From Sclerotinia nivalis (taxonomy: Eukaryota > Ascomycota > Leotiomycetes > Helotiales > Sclerotiniaceae), in NCBI GenBank assembly GCA_029531795.1, contig JAPEIS010000004.1, forward strand, positions 186,001 to 250,000: DNA of 64,000 nucleotides, given 5' to 3'. The position numbers and the translations under genes are program-made. How positions within the stretch are numbered: the stretch's first letter is position 1; the number at the start of each line of letters is the position of its first letter. The notes under the pieces were generated by a model, which was given only the letters and a program-made list of their open reading frames with translations, searched no databases and was not told where the DNA came from. Shown here one piece after another: positions 34,501 to 44,490 of this stretch.

Positions 34501-37127
34501 GTAGGCGGATATGATGGCTTCGGCTAGCGATATTGCTCCGCTTGCATATGCTGCCGCAATCTCTCCGCTAGAATGGCCAACCACGGCATCTGGCTCGACT
34601 CCGTTGCGTTTGAGCTTTCGGACAAGTGCAATTTGCACCGCAGTGCACAGAGGTTGAGCCAATTCGGCCCGATGAATTTGACTTGAGCTAGGTGGAGCTT
34701 GGAGCTCCGCTATTGCAATACAAACAAGAATTAGCTGGTGTCATACACGATTTGTAAGGGGAAAAGAAGCTTTGAGATCTGGAGCGAGTCTTACCAGCGA
34801 GTGTCCATGATGGAGGATGAATCAATGATTGGAGAATCTGACCCATTTCTGCAATATCTTTACGGAACTCAGGGTCTTTCAGGAGAATATCTCTGCCCAT
34901 TTCTGGCCATTGCGCTCCTTGCCCGCTAAATACCATGATGATCTCCAGGATGGTGGTAGAAACCTTGACACTAGCTGATGTTTCGATAATCGAGTTATCA
35001 TTGCCGATCAGTTTGAAACAACGGTATGGCAAATGCTCCCTGTGGAGGGCCAAAGTGTATGCCAAGTTTAAACTGTCACCAGACTGTTGTAATATGTACT
35101 CCTGGAGGCTTTCGTTATATCTGTGAAGCGAATCCTGTGAGTTTGCGGAGAGAAGGGCAATACATGCCCCGTGGTCACTCTTCCCGTTTTGAACGTGGGA
35201 ATGATTATTAACTGAAGACTCAGTTGACCCGTCAAGCACAACCTGTATGTAATTAGTGTGAGACTCTTTCAAAGGTTTTGTATAACACAGCTGATATTAA
35301 AAGATGGAAATCCCCAAATTTTTAATGGATCTCGACTACTCACATGAGCATTGGAACCGCCAATACCGAAGGAATTTATACTGATTCTTCTCGCTCGATC
35401 TTTTGGCCACGATATCGCTTTGACTGGTACTACAAGCTTGTTCGCTTCGAATTGAACTGTAATGTTTTAAAGTTAGAATCGCAATAGGTTTTGCGGTTGA
35501 AATGACTTTCAATTACTTTAAGCTGCAACAAGATTCGATTTGTACATACTTTTTGGGTTGGGGTTGTTGAATTTGATATTGGGAGGAATAATGCCATGCT
35601 CCAAAGCGAGAACCGCTTTGATTAGACTGGTTATTCCAGAAGCACCTTCAGAATGTCCTACGTTAGGTTTGACCTATCAACTTTAGTGGGAATTCCTTTG
35701 ATGATGCTTGGGTTTGGTACTAACGGAACCTATATAAACTCCTCGGGCACCGAACACATTCCCCACCGCCCCAGCCTCGATCGGATCACCAGTCGAAGTT
35801 CCAGTTCCATGGCACTGTTATAACGAGCAATTGGCAGCTTCTACTTTATCACTTATATTCTCGGAGATGGTAGACGTTGTACCTCAACAAATGCTGTGTC
35901 GGATGGATTGAGCAACGCATCGCCATAGACTTTACGAATTAAAGATTCCTGGCTCTCTGGATTGGGTGTCATCAAGCCCTGACTTTTTCCATCACTGTTT
36001 GTCCCCGTGTTACGGATAATTGCGCGAACTGGGTTATTGTCTCGAATAGCGTCATCTAAAAGCTTTATATATATAGCAGTAACAGCATCACCACGTGCAT
36101 AGCCATCAGCTGCCACATCGAAGGTTTTGCAAGATCCTTCAGGGGATAAGATACCTTCCTCTGTCATTGCTGCCGTTGTCGCAGGTCCCATGATCATATT
36201 TGCTCCAGCGACGATTGCACCTGTGCAGTCGCCATTTTGCAGCGCTCTGCAAGCTTCGTGCAAACCGACTAGTGAAGCAGAACACCCTGTTTTTATCACC
36301 ATACTAATGGCAAATGTATATTAGCAAAGTTGATGATAAATCTCGATGGCCGAGCCTTCCACGCACCTTGGACCCTTCAAGTCATACTCATATGAAACAC
36401 GATTTGCGAGCATAAGATCACCTGTAGATTTTTCAGTATAAACATCTTCTTACGAGCTCTGATTTTCACTTCAGGACAAATTTGGGGCGGAATTGGTCAT
36501 ACCATGTCCAGTCATTATGTATCCACCGGAGTGTTGCGATTCCTTGGCGTTCATCTGAAGCCAATCCTCTGCAAAATTACCAACGTAGCAACCGATCGAC
36601 TTGCCACGATATCCAATCTCTCCTGAATTCTCTAGAGCTTCCCGAGTCACCTCGAGTATCTGGCGCTGTTGGGGATCAGTACGCTCCAATTCCTTCTTAC
36701 TCATTGTGAAGAATGAAGTATCTAGAGCTGTGAGATCTTCGTTGAGGAAGTATCCGAACTTCGTCTTGATAGCACCTTTTTTGCCCAGCTTGTCAGTAAA
36801 TCCATCAGAATTGTACCTATCTGGCGGAATTGGTCCCCTAGTGTCTTTCCCATTGACTAGCACATCCCAGAAAGTTTCACCATCTCTAATACCTCCTGGA
36901 AGTCGCATAGCCATCCCGCATATTGCAATTGCACGAGGTGCACGTTTAACACCATTCGAAGTTTCCTCATTGGTATATGAATGAACGAATGATTTATTGT
37001 CCCCGTTTATAGCAGAATGGAAACCGTTGGTCTTGGGCTTGTAGTCTGCCACTCCATTGGTATCATTTGGAGCTTTCAAGACTGGAGGCATTGAACTATG
37101 AAGAATATCAATCGGAGAGGTTGCCAT
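28535..37127 (-). CDS. highly reducing type I polyketide synthase with C-methyltransferase
   Basis: Fourteen exons (36503-37127, 36367-36421, 35883-36303, 35725-35814, 35550-35673, 35344-35456, 34795-35242, 34260-34709, 31014-34168, 30652-30945, 30485-30559, 30083-30423, 29503-29980, 28535-29410) join in phase to 2514 residues. KS: Cys of KTGCSASL (about 234), His of CHGTGTSTG (369) and of KPNVGHSEG (404). AT: GHSSGE, Ser about 672. DH: His of [10 protein letters not shown] (about 983) and Asp of [10 protein letters not shown] (about 1153). [16 protein letters not shown] (about 1411). [29 protein letters not shown] (about 2137), with Ser and Tyr near 2265 and 2279. ACP: GLDSLMA, Ser about 2467. 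All key residues are present, so a fully reduced, methylated chain is possible. There is no thioesterase or reductase. The intron after exon 9 is GC-AG. The start ATGGCAACC at 37127 is preferred, and an in-frame ATG lies at 37157. The product is unknown. Confidence 0.95.
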
Positions 37128-38075
37128 TGTTGAAATATTATACAAGCAATCAACCACAAAGTCGATTTGACAATACTTGAATGCTTATACTAAGAACTTC
37201 TTTAATTAGACACCTCTTTCGTTGGAACATCTACTTATATGAATGTTAATGTTTTGTAGATATAAATTCATGCATCATCTAGTTTTATCCGTTTTATCCG
37301 AACTATGTATCATGAGTATCTGCCAGTGCGGTCTGAATGAAGTACGGCCTTTGCATATTGCATGAAGCGTGTTTAGTGACGCATGAAAGACGATCCAATC
37401 GGTTCTCCTAATCGAACAACTATGCGACCGAGCGATAAGCTTGCTTTCCAGATTGGTGTAAACCTGAACTTAGGTAGTCATTCTGTGCTGTTCCCATCTA
37501 CACCAAGTCCATTTTTCGAATTCGTATTTATGTCAAACAATAAACATGTGTCTATCTTCTCTGCCTATGAACGAGATGCACACTTTTTGGCATCCTACAC
37601 ACTATAATTCTTAGCAAAGAAAAGATAAGCACTACAGCTTTCTAGTTCAATAAAGATCTATCCCGTGTTATCGTTGGTCGCTGATTTGATGTTTACTCGA
37701 TCAATCATCAGTTTTTCTGTCTCAAAGCTAGTGAGCACGGTATGGCATAAGCTGACACTCGCAGGGTACGCCTTATACTAGCTCATAATCCATGAGACTC
37801 GGATAGTTCCCGTCACGCTAAGTCCATCCAGACCGGGACCGCACCGGGACCAGCTTCATTCCGTGTAATCCCTATGCCTATTGCTAACAACGTAGTGATG
37901 ACAGCTATTTTGAAGTAGTTTGATCAGACTAGGCTACCAGCAGTTTTTCCAAATTCATAGGAGTTTACCGTATGTCTATAACTTTTTGGGTCCCTTCACA
38001 CTTCCTCTTTCACTCTATGCTCTGAACAGGCCTCATCACTTGCGAGTTCGTGCGATTTATTGAAGATTTCTTAAT
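37128..38075. other. bidirectional promoter of synthase and oxygenase
   Basis: 948 bases lie between the two divergent start codons. It contains the GGGACC pair at 37835-37851 and a further single GGTCCC near 37989. No open frame with family resemblance was seen. Confidence 0.6.
37835..37851 (+). promoter_or_regulatory. GGGACC-N5-GGGACC element before the oxygenase
   Basis: Two GGGACC hexamers start 11 bases apart with GCACC between them, ending 224 bases before the ATG at 38076 and about 710 bases from the synthase start. The element matches the dehydrogenase site at 25790-25806 in hexamer, spacing and distance to the start codon, on the opposite strand. Confidence 0.5.
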
Positions 38076-39270
38076 ATGGAATACTCTGTACAAGAGGATT
38101 ATTCCTCCATACCATTTCCCGAAGGTCTTCCTTGCATAGATCTTCCTCGAGTTTCGTTGAAAAGACTCCTCGAAAATGACGAGGCCGAAGCTCAGAAAAT
38201 CTTTGACATCTGTATCAGTGTAGGATTCTTCTATCTCGACTTGACCGATCACCCTACAGGCAAAAAGATGTGGCAGCAATGTTGTGAGGCTTATCATGCG
38301 GGGCAAGAGACACTTCCACATGTTTCGATGGAAGAGAAATTGGCTTACAAGGCCAGAGAAAGAATCGGAGTTTTTGATATGGGGTAAGCCTTTGCATCAT
38401 TTGTTCAGCGCTTCCTTCTTTGACAAGAATGTGATTTTGTTGACTTGTGAAAATTGATAGATATAAATGTCCAAGTATTGATAAAAATGGTCAACCAAGA
38501 TTCAGTGAGGCCTTCAACGTGAGTAATGAGATCTCAATTAACAGCCTCTAGTAGCATTTCACTAAGATTTTTCAAACTAGATTCCTCTATATGAACTTCT
38601 TGTTGACGAAAAATCCGGATTTCAATTACCGGCATGGCTTTCTAAGTATAAGGAGCTGTTTGAGAATCTTCTCAGACAAGGGAATATGATTTGCAATATA
38701 CTCCACGAAATTCTCGAGCAAAAGCTCCAAGTTTCACCTGGAGCACTCACATCTCTTCACCATGTAACCGACCCATCCAATGACTTCCTACGCATTCTTC
38801 GTTATCCAGGTACGACCGCTGTTGAAAACCCCAACCAAGTCAATTTTCCTCCCCATCGCGACTCGGTCAGCATCGCAATGCTTTTTACATTGGTAGGGGG
38901 ACTGCAAATTCTTGACCCAAAATTTGATATGCATGCCGCCAAGAATGGTAACGAGGATGGATGGCGATGGGTGAAGCCTGTTGACGGCCATGTGATTGTC
39001 AACCTTGGTGATGCCCTCGCCATTCTTACTAACGGAGTGTTAAAATCCGGCTTCCACCGGGTCGTGACATCACCAAAAGATCAGGCGCCTTTAGACAAAT
39101 ACAGCGTACTTCTATGCTGCCGACCTAAGCTTTCAACATTGATGATGCCACTGACAAGTCCGATAATTCCTCCTTTGACAGCAGAGCAGAAAAAGGAACC
39201 GGTCCAGACTTGTGACGAATGGGGTGCAACGAACGTTCAGAAGGTCTACACTGTCCTTGAAAACAGATAA
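38076..39270 (+). CDS. 2-oxoglutarate/Fe(II)-dependent oxygenase (isopenicillin N synthase-like fold)
   Basis: Three exons, 38076-38383, 38461-38518 and 38581-39270, give 351 residues. The N-terminal half has the DIOX_N pattern (CIDLPRVS, ICISVGFFYLDL). The iron triad is present as HRD in PPHRDS (His about 214, Asp about 216) and His about 281 in KSGFHRVV. The co-substrate position, usually Arg in R-x-S, is Lys in LDKYSVLLCCRP (about 295). Such enzymes hydroxylate, desaturate or cyclise small molecules in the cytosol using 2-oxoglutarate and oxygen. The gene is divergent from the polyketide synthase and shares the GGGACC element with the dehydrogenase, which supports a tailoring role. Reaction and substrate are not predictable. 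Confidence 0.9.
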
Positions 39271-39832
39271 ATTTACAGTTAATCTCTTCTGTGGTTAGCC
39301 TGGGCTTCTTTTCTTTTTTATCACGTTAAAAGTAGATGAACATTGCAAACGCCCGGAAAATCATAATCCAGACGTTCTTTATTCATTGAGCGAGGTTTCC
39401 TCTGTACTTTAGTCCTTTACATATACAGAATTATGCCTTCAAGTTGCGATAAATTTTACTACCTCTTCTGGCTGTAATTATCTTCTTCGCTCAAAAGTCT
39501 TTTCAGGAGCGTATGAAAGAGGGAAAATCAGGGAATCTTAATTTTCAATCATGGGGGTAATACTTTCTGTAACTTCTCATGATAGAGAATATTTTAGTCT
39601 ACCTTGGTTCGTGTTATTTTTGCTCTATTCGCCATCTTTTCTACCATCTTTTGGTTTTCAATCAGAGCTCCAACAGTTTGATATGAGCTAGCACCCAGAC
39701 ATACATGGAAATCGGGTCTGTAGGTATCTGCTCAATCCATCACACTGGCTTCATTATTTATAGAAAGTGTCGAGAATTTGTCTGAGTTACTATGACTCTT
39801 TGACAATTTCCATTATAAGCGGCATACCACTC
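39271..39832. other. convergent intergenic region
   Basis: AT-rich sequence between the oxygenase stop and the old 3' end of the Myb-like gene. I see no gene or clear signal in it. Confidence 0.5.
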
Positions 39833-40018
39833 CTACGCACATTGTTGATCCATTTCGCGTTTTCGAAGTTGATCGTATCTGCCAAACACTAACGTCAGCA
39901 TGAAAGAGTGGCATTGAGAGTCGCAAGATGCTTACCTGTTTCGAGCTCCGATTGGTGTCCGCTCGGGAAAATATCTCTCCACAATCTCGATCCATCTGCG
40001 ACCATGAGCTCTCACAAC
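39833..40018 (-). pseudogene. untranslated tail of the Myb-like gene beyond the premature stop
   Basis: Directly after the TAA at 40019-40021 the same frame continues with VVRAHGRRWIEIVERYFPE and RTPIGARNR, which is the second half of a typical Myb/SANT repeat. A GTAAGC donor follows and then an exon reading YDQLRKREMDQQCA before TAG at 39833-39835. The homology is in frame and includes a properly phased splice, so this was coding until recently. Only the one stop separates it from the upstream part. Confidence 0.65.
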
Positions 40019-40766
40019 TTATCTGAGCGTCTCATCCTGTTGGGAAGTCAACTCCCATATTCTCGACGAGTATGGTATCGTGGTATCACTGAACTGCAAA
40101 GACATTCACGAGGCAGCTTTTTATAATGATTGCCGTACCTCTAAGAGTGACCAGCGGTCTCGGTTGATATTTGGCTTCAAAATTTCGTGCCAGCGTCGTG
40201 ATGACTCTGTCTTTACGGTTAGTATTCAGTTCAAATCAAATTTGATGCTTCAATAATAAGGAAGACTAACGGTCAGGATTTCTCGTCACTATTAAACGCG
40301 AAACTTGAGCCCATCTTTGCGGCGTTATGGCAGTCAGTAATGAATTCCAGTTTTAAAATGTGGAAATCACACTAGAAGAAAATTGGAACACTAGAAAAGT
40401 CCCTTTTCAATAAATAACTAGCTGTTAGATACTCACTTTGTTCCATGAATTTGTACCCCTTCTCGCAAAAGCCGATCTTCTTCGGCATCCCAGGGCCCTT
40501 TATGGATTGACGGAGCCAGCGAGTACACCCAGCGTTTCCGACAATCTTTGTTATTCCGATTGGCGATTGTAGCAGCAACTTTGTACCAGTTTATTTGTTT
40601 CGAAAGGTCTGCATGAATTTCATATTAGAATAAAGACATACTTACCGTGAGCTTGCTTCTGTCAAATAATGAGAGTTGATTTAATGACGAACATACCCTG
40701 CTCAGCTACGCTTCTTCTTAATTTTTCATCTTCGTCCAAAGTCCATGATCCTGCCGAATCTGCCAT
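40019..40766 (-). CDS. Myb-repeat DNA-binding protein, truncated by a premature stop
   Basis: Exons 40697-40766, 40437-40608, 40271-40314, 40139-40206 and 40019-40093 give about 142 residues. Repeat 1 has SWTLDEDEKLRR, then WYKVAATIANRNNKDCRKRW. Repeat 2 has KGPWDAEEDRLLREGVQIHG, KWAQVSRLIVTRNPDQ and SSRRWHEILK. A third repeat begins near DRWSLLE and WELTSQQDETLR but is cut by TAA at 40019-40021. The start of the last exon is uncertain: an acceptor at 40094 leaves a 45-base intron, and one at 40052 leaves 87 bases and keeps the same frame. Myb proteins of this kind bind DNA through two or three repeats, so two intact ones could still function. The location between the oxygenase and the GMC gene suggests a pathway regulator, which is inference. 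Confidence 0.65.
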
Positions 40767-41954
40767 TGTTACAAGCAAGAATCACGACAAAATACGCCTG
40801 GATTCGAAAACGAGATGAAATCTTAAATCTGTGATCCTATCCAAACTGCCCTTCAGAATCGATCAAAACTACAAGACTAAAGTGTTGGCTCGACAAATAC
40901 GAAAATAGCTAAGGCAGGTGTACATCTTCGAGCTTCGTATGTCATCTCCAACATTAACCCCTCTCTTTGATAGAAGGGTTCACAGGCCAAGTGTACATAC
41001 AGATCAAATGTACATACAGGCATTAATAGCTTATAACTCGAAATTACAGGGCTTCGATTATAATAAGGTGTGTACAGTTGGCCCGTGAATCCTTCTACCT
41101 ATCTATCATTGGAGATTTAATGTATAATTTAACCACCAAATTAAGTTAGGATTATATGGCTTTAACTATCTATAGATTCCAAACCCCCACCTTTCATTCC
41201 TACCACTTGACCTTCAAAGCCGAGCAACCCAATAGAACTATTGATCAGACTTCTCGGTAGGGAATAATCTCGTTAAAGTGATTCAGCTACATGAAATAAT
41301 ATGGTAGGAGTGCAGGTGGTTACATCAGGCTTACTCGTGAGCCCATGCAATACACCTCTAACTTTCTGAGGAATACATAATCTAGAGGTCTCGAGGATAG
41401 TCGCACCTTCCATAAAGTGCCTAATAACGTGGTGGGCTGACGTTGGATTGGCTGATCATTGAGGTATGGTAGGGCTTCATTTATTTTGATTGGCTTGGCG
41501 ATTTACCGCCATTTCAGACGCTCCCGTAAATTCGACTCGGCCCCTGTTTAGATCCCACACCTAACACGTAAAAGGGTAAGATTATAGCTTGCTAGTGTAC
41601 GAAGAATTAAGTGACAGAGTTTAATTGGCTCTTTAACTTATGTTATACGAGGACACGTTAAATGGGACAATCAGCCATTTGAATAGCAGATTTTATTAAA
41701 GCAAAGATATAATCCTTGCTTTTGTTAGGTTTTTGACATCAAGCTGCTCTCTGAAAGTATGGTAAGCTGTAAATCGGTCAGTCAGTTAATATGCTAGGGG
41801 CGGTTCATTGTCTAATCTCTCGTATTCGCTTTCAATATTCCTGTGCAAATCAGGGAATCTAGGTAGAAACAGGTCCATCAGCAGCATATAAAGCATTGTA
41901 ATCATAACTTGGTGACATATGATATCATAGTTGATATTTACTTGATCGTTCAGC
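40767..41954. other. divergent promoter region of Myb-like and GMC genes
   Basis: 1.19 kb between divergent starts. AT-rich, with ACATACAG-containing short repeats near 40995-41022. The GGGACC pair was not found here, nor any open frame with family resemblance. Confidence 0.5.
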
Positions 41955-44490
41955 ATGAGAACCTCAACATTCGCGACGACGGTTCTAGCGGTCTATCTCT
42001 TACCTACAACCAATGTGGCAGCCACCAGTCCTGTAACCTCCATCCTTTTCAGTAGCTCTTTCGGGCTTGCAGGCCAGAATGAGACCTTTGATTATGTAGT
42101 GAGTTCCAATCTATGTTCCACAAAACTACTCTACCGTCTAGCGTGTTTTTACTAACTAAACAAATCAGATCGTGGGAGGAGGCACATCTGGGCTCACTAC
42201 AGCCGCACGGTTATCTGCAAATGGTTCTTTCTCTGTTGCTATTATTGAGGCTGGTGGCTTCTATGAGGTTGATGCTGGCAATATCTCAACCGTGCCAGCC
42301 TACGAATCTAATTATCTGAATGCACCACCTACTATTGATTGGAAAATATACACAACAAATCAGTCGGTAAGACCATTTAAGGAAATCGTCCAAAAACCAT
42401 AAATCTAATTGCTGACTTTGTGGATCGTTCTTCGCAGCAACTTGATGGACGCTCAATACTCTACTCTCAAGGGAAAACGTTGGGAGGCTCGTGAGTTACT
42501 TCCTCTCTCCCTCCAGCTATCTCTAACACGCACTCTATAGATCCGCTAGAAATGGCATGGCTTATCAAAGGTATGGATTACATAGTAACTCTCAATAGGA
42601 AGTTACAATACCATAGAGTTGGCAGCTAACTTGACTTTGTCAGAGGTACGGCCAGCTCGTATGACATGTGGGCCAACCTAGTTGGAGACAGTAGCTATAG
42701 GTTCGAAGAACTTCTTCCTTACTTCAAGAAAAGTGTTCAATTCAGTCCTGCAAATGTGAGCCTTCGTGGAGGGCCACCTGTTTTGTACAATGAATCAGGA
42801 TTCAGCTCGACAGGGGGACCTCTGCAAGTTTCGTACTGGAACTATTATGTCCCAGTTTCCGAATATATTCGAAGCGGGCTGGAGAGCCTTGGCTTTCAAG
42901 AAAATGGCCAAATACAGAACGGTGAACTTCTAGGATTTTCTCAGTTCCCAGCGACACTGCAGCAAGAGTCACAGCTTCGCGACTCCGCCCAAACCTCGTT
43001 CCTAAATACGGCCATAGCCACCTCTTCAGGACCTTTAGTCTACCCAAATACGCTTGCTAAGCAAATTTTGTTCGATGGGAAGAAGGCAACCGGTGTTCGT
43101 GTTAATACAGCTGGGTGGGAGTATATTCTTTCGGCCAAACAAGAGGTTATTCTCGCAGCAGGTCCAGTATGTTTCCAGTCTATAAGGACCTTTCTACGGA
43201 AATTTTCTAATGATTTTATAGTTTCACAGCCCGCAGTTGCTCATGGTTTCTGGCGTAGGCCCGGAAGAAACTTTACAGCAGCTTGATATTCCGGTTGTTA
43301 GCGCTCTTCCCGGTGTTGGACAAAATATGTTGGTATGTAAAGTTTGCATTGAGTGACTCGAATCTTTCGGGATTTCCGCATATCAATCTCATCTTTTAAG
43401 AACAAATATACTGGCAGTTCTAGGACAATGCTGGCTATGGTACACTCTATCCTGTCAATGCCGTTAGCCAACATCGTCTTTGGAACAACGAAACATACGC
43501 TATGGAAGCACAAAATGAATTTTACAACAGTCAAGCTGGCCCCTTAACTGCCTTTGCTAGTAATTATATCCGTAAGTCTGATTGAGTCCTCAACCTAATT
43601 CCTTCTTGAAGCTATATCTATTCACCACTAATACAATGAATACCGTTAGTCTGGGAAATAATGCCTAACAGTACCACTGTCAATGATACCACACGTAGCG
43701 CGCTCTCGGCCATGTTTGCTCCTGACTGGCCTGACTTAGAAGTCATCTTTAACGCGGCAGGACCAGCCGTTAACACAACGGGCGACTTTATCAGTGTTGG
43801 AATAGTTATCTTGAAGTCAACTTCAATGGGATCCGTTTCGATTAACTCTTCTGACACCGCTGATCGCCCTTTGGTGGACGTTAATTGGTTTGATACATTG
43901 TCTGACCAGCAACTAGGAATGTAAGTATGAATGCGTGTCTTCCAATCCTACCGATAGAATCAATACTCACTTCACAAATCTATAGTCAAGGTTTACGACG
44001 GGCTCGTCTTTTCGCTAATGCGACCGGCGTCTTGGCAGGAGCAGAACTTATTCCAGGACCAGCCGTTCAGACTGACGAGGAAATACTTGATTGGATCAAG
44101 ACAGCGGCAAGTCCAAGCCACCATGCTGCGGGAACTTGTATGTTGATCTTTCTCTCTGGTTTCAATTCGTCCACGTTACTCTTCTTATCACAAATATTAT
44201 GGGATCGCGGATGACAAGAAATATGTATATTGAATCATTTGTCTTTGATACGCAAGTATTCGATTGCACATTTTTGACTGACTTGGAATTTAGGTAAAAT
44301 GGGTCTCGCTAATGACACATCCGCCGTAGTTGATTCCCATGGATGCGTTATGGGTGGCATCTCTGGACTACGTGTCGTCGACATTAGCACTTGGCCACTC
44401 CTTCCTCCTTCGGGAGCACCAGTTGCAACCGTGTATGCAATTGCAGAGAAATTAGCAGACGATGTATTATCAGGATATAAGTGTGTTTAA
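41955..44490 (+). CDS. secreted GMC-family FAD oxidoreductase
   Basis: Ten exons (41955-42098, 42169-42366, 42438-42490, 42541-42570, 42644-43166, 43222-43332, 43424-43571, 43650-43920, 43986-44137, 44294-44490) join in phase to 608 residues. A signal peptide (about 1-23) precedes the FAD-binding motif [14 protein letters not shown] (45-58). Then come [38 protein letters not shown] and GVGQNMLDNAG, all GMC signatures. The C-terminal catalytic region has [11 protein letters not shown] with the first histidine. The second catalytic position, His in the LPPGHPQ motif common in ascomycete members, appears as Ala in [20 protein letters not shown]. Aryl-alcohol oxidases and patulin synthase belong to this family. 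Many Asn-X-Ser/Thr sites fit secretion. As the last oxidoreductase of the cluster it may carry out a late oxidation outside the cytosol, unless the His loss abolishes turnover. Confidence 0.92.

Noticed and set aside
40437..40608. A frameshift inside the Myb repeats
   Set aside because: Careful re-reading of bases 40491-40520 shows the frame is continuous through SIHKGPWDAEED; only the later stop at 40019-40021 is real.
40640..40665. Micro-exon between Myb exons 1 and 2 (AAGCAAGCTCACG before GTAAGT)
   Set aside because: Including it breaks the repeat frame; direct joining of 40697 to 40608 gives a continuous Myb repeat.
43571..43660. A stop codon in the GMC gene before MPNSTTV
   Set aside because: The acceptor at 43649 restores the frame (SNYILWEIMPNS), so the TAA seen in another frame is not read.
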